A stretch of DNA of 64,000 nt from contig NW_027476771.1 in assembly GCF_051020955.1 (NCBI RefSeq), positions 62,001 to 126,000 on the forward strand. Reading direction: 5' to 3'. The notes beneath the pieces were generated by a model. The model had not been told where the DNA came from, made no database searches, and worked only from the letters and a program-made list of their open reading frames with translations. The translations under genes and the position numbers were made by a program. This DNA is from Megalopta genalis. Lineage: Eukaryota > Arthropoda > Insecta > Hymenoptera > Halictidae. How positions within the stretch are numbered: the stretch's first letter is position 1; every line of letters begins with the position of its first letter. This document shows, one piece after another, positions 36,291 to 51,200 of the stretch.

Positions 36291-39039
36291 ACTTATATCG
36301 CAAGTATTTGAAGCTAAATCATTTGTTTCGCATGGAGTAGAAGCTAAACCTTATACATCGCATTGATTTGAAGGAACATCATGTGTTTCGAATGGATTTG
36401 AAGCTAATCTTTCTACATCGCATTGATTTGAACCTCATCATGTGTTTCGCATGGATTTGAAGCTAACTCGTTTGTTTGACCAGTATTTGAAGCTAAATCA
36501 TTTGTTTCGCCTGGATTTGAAGCTAAACCTTCTAATCGCATTGATTTGAAGGTACATCATGTGTTTCGCATGGATTTGAATCTAACTCGTTCGTTTCGGC
36601 TGCATTTGAAGCAATATCACTTATATCGCAAGTATTTGAAGCTAAATCATTTGTTTCGCATGGATTTGAAGCTAATCTTTCTACATCGCATTGATTTGAA
36701 GCTACATCATGTGTTTCGCATGGATTTGAAGCTAACTCGTTCGTTTCGCCTGCATTTGAAGCAATATCACTTATATCGCAAGTATTTGAAGGTAAATCAT
36801 TTGTTTCGCATGGATTTGATTCTAAACCATCTACATCGCATTGATTTGAAGCTACATCATGTGTTTCGCATGCATTTGATGCTAACTCGGTTATTTCGCC
36901 AGCAGTTGAAGCTATATCACTTATAGCGCAAATATTTGAAACTAAATCATTTGTTTCGCATGGATCTGAAGCCAAACCTTCTACATCGTATAGATTTGAA
37001 GCTACATCATATGTATCGCATGGATTTGAAGCTAACACGATTATTTTGCCAGCATTTGAAACTATATCACTTATATCGCAAGTATTTGAAGCTAAATCAT
37101 TTGATTCGCATGGAGTAGAAGCTAAACCTTATACATCGCATTGATTTGAAGCTACATCATGGGTTTCGCATGGATTTGGAGCTACTCGTTTATTTCGCCA
37201 GCATTTGAAGCTATATCACTTATATCGCAAGTATTTGAAGATAAATCATTTGATTCGCTCGGATTTGAAGCTAAACCTTCTACATCGCATTAATTTGAAG
37301 CTACATCATGTGTTTCGCATGGATTTGAAGCTAACTCGTTCGTTTCGCCTGCATTTGAAGCAATATCACTTATAACGCAAGTATTTGAAGCTAAATCATT
37401 TGTTTCGCATGGAGTAGAAGCTAAACCTTATACATCGCATTGATTTGAAGGAACATCATGTGTTTCGAATGGATTTGAAGCTAATCTTTCTACATCGCAT
37501 TGATTTGAAGCTACATCATGTGTTTCGCATGGATTTTAAGCTAACTCGTTTGTTTGACCAGTATTTGAAGCTAAATCATTTGTTTCGCCTGGATTTGAAG
37601 CTAAACCTTCTACATCGCATTGATTTGAAGGTACATCATGTGTTTCGCATGGATTTGAAGCTAATTCGTTCGTTTCGGCTGCATTTGAAGCAATATCACT
37701 TATATCGCAAGTATTTGAAGCTAAATCATTTCTTTCTCATGGATTTGAAGCTAATCTTTCTACATCGCATTGATTTGAAGCTACATCATGTTTTTCGCAT
37801 GGATTTGAAGCTAACTCGTTTGTTTGACCAGTATTTGAAGCTAAATCATTTGTTTCGCCTGGATTTGAAGCTAAACCTTCTACATCGCATTGATTTGAAG
37901 GTACATCATGTGTTTCGCATGGATTTGAATCTAACTCGTTCGTTTCGGCTGCATTTGAAGCAATATCACTTATATCGCAAGTATTTGAAGCTAAATCATT
38001 TGTTTCGCATGGATTTGAAGCTAAACCTTCAACATCGCATTGATTTGATGCTACATCATGTGTTTCGCATGGATTTGAAGCAAACTTGTTCGTTTCGCCT
38101 GCATTTGAAGCACTATCACTTATGTCGCCAGTATTTGAAGCTAAATCATTTGTTTCGCGTGGATATGAAGCTAAACCTTCAACATCGCATTGATTTGAAG
38201 CTACATCATGTGTTTCGCATGGATTTGAAGCTAACTCGTTCGTTTCGCGTGCATTGAACCAATATCACTTATATCGCAAGTATTTGAAGATAAATCATTT
38301 GATTCGCTCGGATTTGAAGCTAAACCTTCTACATCGCATTAATTTGAAGTTACATCATGTGTTTCGCATGGATTTGAAGCTAACTCGTTTGTTTCGCCTG
38401 CATTTGAAGCAATATCACTTATATCGCAAGTATTTGAAGATATATCATTTGTTTCGCATGAATTCGAAGCTAAAACCATGTGTTTCGCATGAATTTGAAG
38501 CTAAATTATGTGTTTCGCATGGATTTGAAGCAAACTCGTTCGTTTCGCCTGCATTTGAAGCACTATCACTTATGTCGCAAGTATTTGAAGCTAAATCATT
38601 TGTTTCGCCTGGATTTGAAGCTAAACCTTCAACATCGCATTGATTTGAAGCTACATCATGTGTTTCGCATGGATTTGAAGCAAACCTCGTTCGTTTCGCC
38701 TGCATTTGAAGCAATATCACTTATGTCGCAAGTATTTGAAACTAAATCGTTTGTTTCGCATGAATTTGAAGCTAAATTATGTGATTCGCATGGATTTGAA
38801 GCTAAAGCGTTTGTTTCGCCTGCATTTGAAGCTATATCACTTAAATCACAAGTATTTGAATCGAAATCATTTGTTTGACATGGATTTGAAACTAATCCTT
38901 CCACATCGCTTTTATTTGAACCTACATCACGTGTTTCGCATGCATTTCAAGCTAACTCGGTATTTCGCCAGCATGTCAAGCTATATCATTTATATCGCAA
39001 GTATTTGAAGCTAAATCATTTCTTTCCCGTGGATCTGAA

Positions 39040-39075
39040 GCCAATCCTTCTACTCCTTCTACAATCAAACTCGTT
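39040..39075. other. Irregular junction inside the array
   Basis: At 39047-39070 the expected B-to-C transition is replaced by CCTTCTACTCCTTCTACAAT followed by CAAACTCG. A short duplication of CCTTCTAC is fused to the end of a later monomer, with the C-type core missing. This looks like a deletion with local slippage, or a sequence error. Confidence 0.55.
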
Positions 39076-41099
39076 CGTTTCGCCTGCATTTGAAGCAATA
39101 TCACTTATGTCGCCAGTATTTGAAACTAAATCGTTTGTTTCGCGTGGATTTGAAGCTAAACTTCTACATCGCATTGATTTGAAAGCTACATCATGGGTTT
39201 CGCATGGATTTGAAGCTAAATCGTTTATTTCGCCAGCATTTGAAGCTATATCACTTATATCGCAAGTATTTGAAGGTAATCATTTCATTCGCATGGATTT
39301 GAAGCTAAACCTTCTACATCGCATTGATTTGAAGCTACATAATGTGTTTCGCATGGATTGAAGCTAACTCGATTATTTCGCCAGCATTTGATGCTATACA
39401 ACTTATATCGCAAGTATTTGAAGTTAAATCGCTTGCTACACATGGACTTGAAGTAAAAACCTTCAACATCGCATTGATTTGAAGCTAAATCATTGGTTTC
39501 GCATGGACTTGAGGCTAACTCGGTTATTTCGCCATCATTTGAATCTATATCACTTATATCGCAAGTATTTGAAGCTAAATCATTTGTTTCGCATGGATTT
39601 GATTCTAAACCTTCTACATCGCGATTGATTTGAAGCTACATCATGTGTTTCGCAAGGATTTGAAACTAACTCGTTTATTTCGCCATCATTTGAAGCTATA
39701 TAACTTACATCGCAAGTATTTCGAAGCTAAATCATTTATTTCGCATGGATTTGAATCTAACCAGCTACATGGCATTGATTTGAAACTACATCACGTGTTT
39801 CGCATGGATTTGAAGCTAACTCGATTATTTCGCCAGCACTTTGATGCTAGACAACTTATATCGCAAGTATTTGAAGTTAAATCGCTTGCTACACATGGAT
39901 ATGAAGTTAAACCTTCAACATCGCATTGATTTGAAGCTACATCACTGGTTCGCATGGAGTTGTAGCTAACTCAATTATTTCGCCAGAATTTGAAGATATA
40001 TCACTTATATCGCAAGTATTTGAAGCTAAATCATTTGTTTCCCGTGGATCTGATGCCAAACCTTCTACATCGCATTGATTTGAAGTTACATCATGTGTTT
40101 CGCATGGATTTGAAGCTAACTCGTTTAATTCGCCATAATTTGAAACTATATCACTTATATCGCAAGTATTTGAAGCTAAATAATTTGTTTCGCATGGATT
40201 GAAGCTATCTCGATTATTTCGCCATAATTTGAAACTATATTACTTATAACGCAAGTATTTGAAGCTAAATAAATTGTTTCGCATGGATTTGAAGCTAAAC
40301 CTTCTACATCGCATTGATTTGAAGCTACATCATGTGTTTCGGATGGATTTGAAGCTAACTCGTTTATTTCGCCAGCATTTGAAGCTATATCACTTATATC
40401 GCAAGTATTTGAAGCTAAATCATTTGTTTCGCATGGATTTGATTCTAAACCTTCTACATCGCATTGATTTGAAGCTACACCATGTGTTTCGCATGGATTT
40501 GGAGCTAACTCGTTTATTTCGCCAGCATTTGAAGCTATATCACTTATATCGCAAGTATCTGAAACTAAATCGTTTGTTTCGCATGAATTTGAAGCTAAAC
40601 CATGTGTTTCGCATGAATTTGAAGCTAAATTATGTGATTCGCATGTATTTGAAGCTAACTCGATTATTTCGCCAGCATTTGAAACTATATCACTTATATC
40701 GCAAGTATTTGAAGCTAAATCATTTGATTCGCTGGATTTGTAGCTAAACCTTCTACATAGCATTGATTTGAAGCTATATCATGTGATTCGCATGGATTTG
40801 AAGCGAACTCGATTATTTCGCCAGCATTTGATGCTAGACAACTTATATCGCAAGTACTTGAAGTTAAATCTCTTGCTACACATGGATATGAAGTTAAACC
40901 TTCAACATCGCATTGATTTGAAGCTACATCATTGGTTTCGCATGGAGTTGAAGCTAACTCGATTATTTCGCCAGAATTTGAAACTATATCACTTATAACC
41001 CAAGTATTTGAAGCTAAATAATTTGTTTCGCATGGATTTGAAGCTAAACCGTCTACATCGCATTTGTTTTGAAGCGACATCATGTGTTTCGGATGGATT

Positions 41100-44000
41100 T
41101 GAAGCTAACTCGATTATTTCGCCATAATTTGAAGATATATCACTTATATCGCAAGTATTTGAAGCTAAATCATTTGTTTCCCGTGGATCTGATGCCAAAC
41201 CTTCTACATCGCATTGATTTGAGGTTACATCATGTGTTTCGCATGGATTTGAAGCTAACTCGTTTATTTCGCCATAATTTGAAATTATATCACTTATATC
41301 GCAAGTATTTGAAGCTAAATAATTTGTTTCGCATGGATTTGATGCTAAACCTTCTACATGGCATTGATTTGAAGCTATATCATGTGCTCCGCATGGATTT
41401 GAAGCTAAATTGTTTATTTCGCCTGCATTTGAAGCTATATCACTTATATCGCAAGTATTTGAAGCTAAATGATTTATTTCGCATGGATTTGATTCTAAAC
41501 CTTCTACATCGCATTGATTTGAAGCTATATCACGTGTTTCGCATGGATTTGGAGCTAACTCGTTTATTTCGCCAGCATCTGAAGCTATATCACTTATATC
41601 GCAAGTATTTGAAACTAAATCATTTGTTTCCCGTGGATCTGAAGCCAAACCTTCTACATCGCATTGATTTGAAGTTACATCATATGTTTCGCATGTATTT
41701 GAAGCTAACTCGATTATTTTGCCAGCATTTGAAACTATACCACTCATATCGCAAGTATTTGAAGCTATATCACTTATATCGCAAGTATTTGAAACTAAAT
41801 CGTTTGTTTCGCATGAATTTGAAGCTAAATTATGTGATTCGCATGGATTTGAAGCTAAAGCGTTTGTTTCGCCTGCATTTGAAGCTATATCACTTAAATC
41901 ACAAGTATTTGAATCAAATCATTTGTTTGACATGGATTTGAAACTAATCCTTCTACATCGCTTTTATTTGAACCTACATCACTGTTTCGCATGCATTTCA
42001 AGCTAACTCGGTTATTTCGCCAGCATGTCAAGCTATATCATTTATATCGCAAGTATTTGAAGCTAAATCATTTCTTTCCCGTGGATCTGAAGCCAATCCT
42101 TCTACATCGCATTGATTTGAAGTTACATCATATGTCTCGCATGTATTTGAAGCTAACTCGATTGTTTCGCCAGCGTTTGAAACTATATCACTTATATCGC
42201 AAGCATTTGAAGCTAAATCATTTGATTCGCTGGATTTGTAGCTAAACCTTCTACATAGCATTGATTTGAAGCTATATCATGTGATTCGCATGGATTTGAA
42301 GCTAACTCGATTATTTCGCCAGAATTTGAAGATATATCACTTATATCGCAAGTATTTGAAGCTAAATCATTTGTTTCCCGTGGATCTGATGCCAAACCTT
42401 CTACATCGCATTGATTTGAGGTTACATCATGTGTTTCGCATGGATTTGAAGCTAACTCGTTTATTTCGCCATAATTTGAAATTATATCACTTATATCGCA
42501 AGTATTTGAAGCTAAATAATTTGTTTCGAATGGATTTGATGCTAAACCTTCTACATGGCATTGATTTGAAGCTATATCATGTGCTCCGCATGGATTTGAA
42601 GCTAAATTGTTTATTTCGCCTGCATTTGAAGCTATATCACTTATATCGCAAGTATTTGAAGCTAAATGATTTATTTCGCTTGGATTTGATTCTAAACCTT
42701 CTACATCGCATTGATTTGAAGCTATATCACGTGTTCGCATGGATTTGGAGCTAACTCGTTTATTTCGCCAGCATCTGAAGCTATATCACTTATATCGCAA
42801 GTATTTGAAACTAAATCATTTGTTTCCCGTGGATCTGAAGCCAAACCTTCTACATCGCATTGATTTGAAGTTACATCATATGTTTCGCATGTATTTGAAG
42901 CTAACTCGATTATTTTGCCAGCATTTGAAACTATACCACTTATATCGCAAGTATTTGAAGCTATATCACTTATATCGCAAGTATTTGAAACTAAATCGTT
43001 TGTTTCGCATGAATTTGAAGCTAAATTATGTGATTCGCATGGATTTGAAGCTAAAGCGTTTGTTTCGCCTGCATTTGAAGCTATATCACTTAAATCACAA
43101 GTATTTGAATCAAAATCATTTGTTTGACATGGATTTGAAACTAATCCTTCTACATCGCTTTTATTTGAACCTACATCACGTGTTTCGCATGCATTCAAGC
43201 TAACTCGGTTATTTCGCCAGCATGTCAAGCTATATCATTTATATCGCAAGTATTTGAAGCTAAATCATTTCTTTCCCGTGGATCTGAAGCCAATCCTTCT
43301 ACATCGCATTGATTTGAAGTTACATCATATGTTTCGCATGTATTTGAAGCTAACTCGATTGTTTCGCCAGCGTTTGAAACTATATCACTTATATCGCAAG
43401 CATTTGAAGCTAAATCATTTGATTCGCTGGATTTGTAGCTAAACCTTCTACATAGCATTGATTTGAAGCTATATCATGTGATTCGCATGGATTTGAAGCT
43501 AACTCGATTATTTCGCCAGAATTTGAAGATATATCACTTATATCGCAAGTATTTGAAGCTAAATCATTTGTTTCCCGTGGATCTGATGCCAAACCTTCTA
43601 CATCGCATTGATTTGAGATTACATCATGTGTTTCGCATGGATTTGAAGCTAACTCGTTTATTTCGCCATAATTTGAAATTATATCACTTATATCGCAAGT
43701 ATTTGAAGCTAAATAATTTGTTTCGCATGGATTTGATGCTAAACCTCTACATGGCATTGATTTGAAGCTATATCATGTGCTCCGCATGGATTTGAAGCTA
43801 AATTGTTTATTTCGCCTGCATTTGAAGCTATATCACTTATATCGCAAGTATTTGAAGCTAAATGATTTATTTCGCATGGATTTGATTCTAAACCTTCTAC
43901 ATCGCATTGATTTGAAGCTATATCACGTGTTTCGCATGGATTTGGAGCTAACTCGTTTATTTCGCCAGCATCTGAAGCTATATCACTTATATCGCAAGTA

Positions 44001-44870
44001 TTTGAAACTAAATCATTTGTTTCCCGTGGATCTGAGCCAAACCTTCTACATCGCATTGATTTGAAGTTACATCATATGTTTCGCATGTATTTGAAGCTAA
44101 CTCGATTATTTTGCCAGCATTTGAAACTATACCACTTATATCGCAAGTATTTGAAGCTATATCACTTATATCGCAACTATTTGAAACTAAATCGTTTGTT
44201 TCGCATGAATTTGATGCTAAATTATGTGATTCGCATGGATTTGAAGCTAAAGCGTTTGTTTCGCCTGCATTTGAAGTTATATCACTTAAATCACAAGTAT
44301 TTGAATCAAAATCATTTGCTTGACATGATTTGAAACTAATCCTTCTACATCGCTTTTATTTGAACCTACATCACGTGTTTCGCATGCATTTCAAGCTAAC
44401 TCGGTTATTTCGCCAGCATGTCAAGCTATATCATTTATATCGCAAGTATTTGAAGCTAAATCATTTCTTTCCCGTGGATCTGAAGCCAATCCTTCTACAT
44501 CGCATTGATTTGAAGTTACATCATATGTTTCGCATGTATTTGAAGCTAACTCGATTGTTTCGCCAGCGTTTGAAACTATATCACTTATATCGCAAGCATT
44601 TGAAGCTAAATCATTTGATTCGCTGGATTTGTAGCTAAACCTTCTACATAGCATTGATTTGAAGCTATATCATGTGATTCGCATGGATTTGAAGCTAACT
44701 CGATTATTTCGCCAGAATTTGAAGATATATCACTTATATCGCAAGTATTTGAAGCTAAATCATTTGTTTCCCGTGGATCTGATGCCAAACCTTCTACATC
44801 GCATTGATTTGAGGTTACATCATGTGTTTCGCATGGATTTGAGCTAACTCGTTTATTTCGCCATAATTTG
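41100..44870. repeat. About 1.2-kb higher-order unit in three tandem copies plus a partial fourth
   Basis: Copies start near 41100, 42300, 43495 and 44690 (partial). The landmark CGCTGGATTTGTAGC occurs at about 42230, 43427 and 44623, spacing 1,197 and 1,196 bp, close to eight 150-bp units. The copies share rare features such as CCTGCATTTGAAGC next to AAATTGTTTATTTC, and GCATGTCAAGC. Private single-base gaps distinguish them, for example GTGTTCGC near 42733 and GATCTGAGCC near 44033. The first copy lacks some markers at its left edge. Confidence 0.8.
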
Positions 44871-47800
44871 AAATTATATCACTTATATCGCAAGTATTTG
44901 AAGCTAACTTATTTGTTTCGCATGGATTTGAAGCTAAACCTTCTACATCGCATTGATTTGAAGCTACATCATGTGTTTCGTATGGATTTGAAGCTAACTC
45001 GTTTATTTCGCCAGCATTTGAAGCTATATCACTTATATCGCAAGTATTTGAAGCTAAATCATTTGTTTCGCATGGATTTGATTCTAAACCTTCTACATCG
45101 CATTGATTTGAAGCTACATCATGTGTTTCGCATGGATTTGAAGCTAACTCGTTTATTTCGCCACCATTTGAAGCTATATCACTTATATCGCAAGTATTTG
45201 AAGCCAAATCATTTGTTTCGCATGGATTTGAAGCTAAACCTTCTACATCCTATTGATTTGAAGCTACATCATGTGTTTCACATGGATTTGAAGCTAACAC
45301 GATTATTTCGCCAGAATTTGAAACTATATCACTTATATTGCAAGTATTGAAGCTACATCATGTGTTTCGCATGAATTTGAAGCTGACTCGATTATTTCGC
45401 CAGCAGTTCAAACTATATCACTTATATCGCAAGTATTTGAAGCTAAATCATTTGTTTCGCTTGGATTTGATGCTAAACCATCTACATCGCATTGATTTGA
45501 AGCTACATCATGTGTTTCGCATGTATTTGAAGGTAACTCGTTTATTTCGCCAGCATTTGAAGCTGTATCACTTATATCGCAAGTATTTGAAGCTAAATCA
45601 TTTGTTTCGAATGGTGTTGAAGCTAAACCTTATACATCGCATTGAATTGAGGCAACATCATGTGTTTCGCATGGATTTGAAGCTAATCTTTCTACATCGC
45701 ATTGATTTGAAGCTACATCATGTATTTCGCATGGATTTGAAGCCAACTCGTTTGCTTCGCCTGCATTTGTGGCTATATCACATACGTCGCAAGTATTTGA
45801 AGCTAAACCATTGGTTTCGCATGAATATGAAGCTAAACCATGTGTTTCGCAAGAATTAGAAGCTAAATTATGTGATTGGCATGGATTTGAAGCTAACTCG
45901 TTTGTTTCGCTTGCATTTGAAACTATATTACTTACGTCGCAAGTATTTGAAGCTAAATAATTTGTTTCGCATGGATTTGATGCTAAACCTTATACATATG
46001 AAGCTACATTATGTGTTTCGCGTGGATTTGAAGCTAACACGATTATTTCGCCAGCATTTCAAACTATATCACTTATATCGCAAGTATTTGAAGCTACATC
46101 ATGTGTTTCGCATGAATTTGAAGCTGACTCGATTATTTCGCCAGCAGTTCAAACTATATCACTTATATCGCAAGTATTTGAAGCTAAATCATTTGTTTCG
46201 CTTGGATTTGATGCTAAACCATCTACATCGCATTGATTTGAAGCTATATCATGTGTTTCGCATTAATTTGAAGCTAACTCGATTATTTCGCCAGCATTTG
46301 AAGCTATATCACTTATATCGCAAGTATTTGAAGCTAAATCATTTGTTTCCCGTGAATCTGAAGCCAAACCTTCTACATCGCATTGATTTGAAGCTACATC
46401 ATATGTTTCGCATGGATTTGAAGCTAACTCGATTATTTCGCCAGCATTTGAAACTATATCACTTATATCGCAAGTATTTGAAGCTAAATCATTTGATTCG
46501 CTTGGATTTGAAGCAAAACCTTCTACATCGCATTGATTTGAAGCTACATCATGTGCTTCGCTTGGATTTGAAGCTAACTCGATTATTTCTCCAGCATTTG
46601 AAGCTATATTACTTATATCGCAAGTATTTGAAGCTAAATTATTTGATTAACATGGATTTGAAACTAATCCTTCTACATCGCATTAAATTTGATGCTACGT
46701 AATATGTTTCGCATGGATTTGAAGCTAACTCGTTTATTTCGCCACCATTTGAAGCTATATCACTTATAACGCAAGTATTTGAAGCCAAATCATTTGTTTC
46801 GCATGGATTTGACGCTAAACCTTCTACATCCTATTGATTTGAAGCTAAATCATTTGTTTCGCATGGATTTGAATCTAAACCAGCTACATCGCATTGATTT
46901 GAAACTACATCATGTGTTTCGCATGGATTTGAAGATAACTCGATTATTTCGCCAGCATTTGATGCCAGACAACTTATATCGCAAGTATTTGAAGTTAAAT
47001 CGCTTGCTACACATGGATATGAAGTTAAACCTTCAACATCGCATTGATTTGAAGCTACATCACTGGTTTCGCATGGAGTTGTAGCTAACTCGATTATTTC
47101 GCCAGAATTTGAAGATATATCACTTATATCGCAAGTATTTGAAGCTAAATCATTTGTTTCCCGTTGATCTGAAGCCAAACCTTCTACATCGCATTAATTT
47201 GAAGTTACATCATGTGTTTCGCATGGATTTGAAGCTAACTCGTTTATTTCGCCATAATTTGAAACTATTTCACTTATATCGCAAGTATTTGAAGCTAAAT
47301 CATTTGTTTCGCTTGGATTTGAAGCTAAACCTTATACATCGCATTGATTTGAAGCTACATCACTGGTTTCGCATGGAGTTGTAGCTAACTCGATTATTTC
47401 GCCAGAATTTGAAGATATATCACTTATATCGCAAGTATTTGAAGCTAAATCATTTGTTTCCCGTTGATCTGAAGCCAAACCTTCTACATCGCATTGATTT
47501 GAAGTTACATCATGTGTTTCGCATGGATTTGAAGCTAACTCGTTTATTTCGCCATAATTTGAAACTATGTCACTTATATCGCAAGTATTTGAAGCTAAAT
47601 CATTTGTTTCGCTTGGATTTGAAGCTAAACCTTATACATCGCATTGATTTGAAGCTGCACCATGTGTTTCGAATGGATTTGAAGCTAACTCGTTTGTTTG
47701 ACACGTATTTGAAGCTAAATCATTTGTTTCGCTTGGATTTGAAGCAAAACCTTCTACATCGCATTGATTTGAAGCTACATCATGTGCTTCGCTTGGATTT

Positions 47801-48263
47801 GAAGGTAACTCGATTATTTCGCCAGCATTTGAAGCTATATCACTTATATCGCAAGTATTTGAAGCTAAATCATTCGTTTCCCGTGGATCTGAAGCCAAAC
47901 CATCTACATCGCATTGATTTGAAGTTACATCATGTGTTTCGCATGGATTTGAAGCTAACTCGTTTATTTCGCCATAATTTGAAACTATATCACTTATATC
48001 GCAAGTATTTGAAGCTAAATAATTTGTTTCGCATGGATTTGAAGCTAAACCATCTACATCGCATTGATTTGAAGCTATATCATGTGTTTCGCATTAATTT
48101 GAAGCTAACTCGATTATTTCGCCAGCATTTGAAGCTATATCACTTATATCGCAAGTATTTGAAACTAAATCATTTGTTTCGCATGGGTTTGATTCTAAAC
48201 CATCTACATCGCATTGATTTGAAGTTACATCATATGTTTCACATGGAGTTGAAGCTAACTCGA
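44871..48263. repeat. Tandem array segment back in 30-bp phase
   Basis: Regular 30/150-bp organisation returns. One 9-bp deletion is visible near 45987-45991 (TATACATATGAAGC in place of a form with CGCATTGAT), which keeps the frame. A unit of 29 bp occurs near 45347. No gene is visible. Confidence 0.85.
47061..47660. repeat. 300-bp tandem duplication
   Basis: 47061-47360 and 47361-47660 are two copies of two 150-bp units, starting with CACTGGTTTCGCATGGAG. I noticed differences at 47196/47496 (TTAATTT against TTGATTT) and near 47269/47569 (CTATTTC against CTATGTC). Confidence 0.8.
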
Positions 48264-51200
48264 TTATTTCGCCATAATTTGAAACTATATCACTTATAAC
48301 GCAAGTATTTGAAGCTAAATAATTTGTTTCGCATGGATTAGAAGCTAAACCTTCTACATCGCATTGATTAGAAGTTACATCATGTGTTTCGTATGGATTT
48401 GAAGCTAACTCGACTATTTCTCCAGCATTTGAAGCTATATTAATTATATCGCAAGTATTTGAAGCTAAATAATTTGTTTCGCATGGATTTGAAGCTAAAC
48501 TTTTTACACCGCATTGATTTGAAGCTACATCATGTGTTTCGCATGGATTTGAAGCTAACTCGTTTATTTCGCCAGCATTTGAAGCTATATCACTTATATC
48601 GCAAGTATTTGAAGCTAAATCATTTGTTTCGCATGGGTTTGATTCTAAACCATCTACATCGCATTGATTTGAAGTTACATCATATGTTTCGCATGGATTT
48701 GATGCTAACTCGATTATTTCGCCAGCATTTGAAACTATATCACTTATATCGCAAGTATTTGAAGCTAAATCATTTGATTCGCATGGATTTGAAGCTGAAC
48801 CTTCTAGATCGCATTGATTTGAAACTACATCATATGTTTCGCATGGATTTGAAGCTATCTCGATTATTTCGCCAGCATTTGATGCTAGACAACTTATATC
48901 GCAAGTATTTGAAGTTAAATCGCTTGCTACACATGGATATGAAGTTAAACCTTCAACATCGCATTGATTTGAAGCTACATCACTGGTTTCGCATGGAGTT
49001 GTAGCTAACTCGATTATTTCGCTAGAATTTGAAACTATATCACTTATATCGCAAGTATTTGAAGCTAAATAATTTGTTTCGCATGGATTTGAAGCTAAAC
49101 CATCTACATCGCATTGATTTGAAGCTACATCATATGTTTCGCATGGATTTGAAGCTAACTCGATTATTTCGCCAGAATTTGAAGCTATATCACTTATATC
49201 GCAAGTATTTGAAGCTAAATAATTTGTTTCGCATGGATTAGAAGCTAAACCTTCTACATCGCATTGATTTGAAGCTACATCATGTGTTTCACATGGAGTT
49301 GAAGCTAACTCGATTATTTCGCCAGAATTTGAAGCTATATCACTTATATCGCAAGTATTTGAAGCTAAATCATTTGTTTCCCGTGGATCTGAAGCCAAAC
49401 CTTCTACATCGCATTGATTAGAAGTTACATCATGTGTTTCGCATGGATTTGAAGCTAACTCGATTATTTCGCCATAATTTGAAACTATATCACTTATATC
49501 AAAGTATTTGAAGCTAAATAATTTGTTTCGCATGGATTAGAAGCTAAACCATCTACATCGCATTGATTTGAAGCTACATCATGTGTTTCGCATGGAGTTG
49601 AAGCTAACTCGATTATTTCGCCAGAATTTGAAGCTATATCACTTATATCGCAAGTATTTGAAGCTAAATCATTTGTTTGCCGTGGATCTGAAGCCAAACC
49701 TTCTACATCGCATTGATTTGAAGTTACATCATGTGTTTCGCATGGATTTGAAGCTAACTCGTTTATTTCGCCATAATTTGAAACTATATCACTTATATCG
49801 CAAGTATTTGAAGCTAAATAATTTGTTTCGCATGGATTTGAAGCTAAACTTTTTACACCGCATTGATTTGAAGCTACATCATGTGTTTCGCATGGATTTG
49901 AAGCTAACTCGTTTATTTCGCCAGCATTTGAAGCTATATCACTTATATCGCAAGTATTTGAAGCTAAATCATTTGTTTCGCATGGGTTTGATTCTAAACC
50001 ATCTACATCGCATTGATTTGAAGTTACATCATATGTTTCGCATGGATTTGATGCTAACTCGATTATTTCGCCAGCATTTGAAACTATATCACTTATATCG
50101 CAAGTATTTGAAGCTAAATCATTTGATTCGCATGGATTTGAAGCTGAACCTTCTAGATCGCATTGATTTGAAACTACATCATATGTTTCGCATGGATTTG
50201 AAGCTATCTCGATTATTTCGCCAGCATTTGATGCTAGACAACTTATATCGCAAGTATTTGAAGTTAAATCGCTTGCTACACATGGATGTGAAGTTAAACC
50301 TTCAACATCGCATTGATTTGAAGCTACATCACTGGTTTCGCATGGAGTTGTAGCTAACTCGATTATTTCGCTAGAATTTGAAACTATATCACTTATATCG
50401 CAAGTATTTGAAGCTAAATAATTTGTTTCGCATGGATTTGAAGCTAAACCATCTACATCGCATTGATTTGAAGCTACATCATATGTTTCGCATGGATTTG
50501 AAGCTAACTCGATTATTTCGCCAGAATTTGAAGCTATATCACTTATATCGCAAGTATTTGAAGCTAAATAATTTGTTTCGCATGGATTTGAAGCTGAACC
50601 ATCTACATCGCATTGATTTGAAGCTATATCATGTGTTTCGCATTAATTTGAAGCTAACTCGATTATATCGCAAGTATTTGAAGCTAAATAATTTGTTTCG
50701 CATGGATTAGAAGCTAAACCTTCTACATCGCATTGATTTGAAGCTACATCATGTGTTTCACATGGAGTTGAAGCTAACTCGATTATTTCGCCAGAATTTG
50801 AAACTGTATCACTTATATCGCAAGTATTTGAAGCTAAATAATTTGTTTCGCATGGATTTGAAGCTAAACTTTCTACACCGCATTGATTTGAAGCTACATC
50901 ATGTGTTTCGCATGGATTTGAAGCTAACTCGATTATTTCGCCATAATTTGAAACTGTATCACTTATATCGCAAGTATTTGAAGCTAAATAATTTGTTTCG
51001 CATGGATTTGAAGCTAAACTTTCTACACCGCATTGATTTGAAGCTACATCATGTGTTTCGCATGGATTTGAAGCTAACTCGTTTATTTCGCCAGCATTTG
51101 AAGCTATATCACTTATATCGCAAGTATTTGAAGATAAATCATTTGTTTCGCATGGGTTTGATTCTAAACCGTCTACATCGCATTGATTTGAAGTTACATC

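Larger units (their letters stand above)
29751..44870. repeat. Tandem array segment rich in single-base indels
   Basis: The same monomers continue, but 30-bp phase is lost every few hundred bases. Examples are an extra GT near 29756 (TTTGTTTGTCTC), an extra T near 29848, a missing T near 29900, an extra C near 30376, an extra T near 30867, a missing T near 31136, an extra G near 32322, an extra T near 34096, an extra G near 35425, a missing A near 36434 and a missing CA near 36535. Most are private to one copy and many extend or shorten a run. The open frames here are accordingly short. Long-read consensus error in an unpolishable repeat, or real decay, could explain it. Confidence 0.85.
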
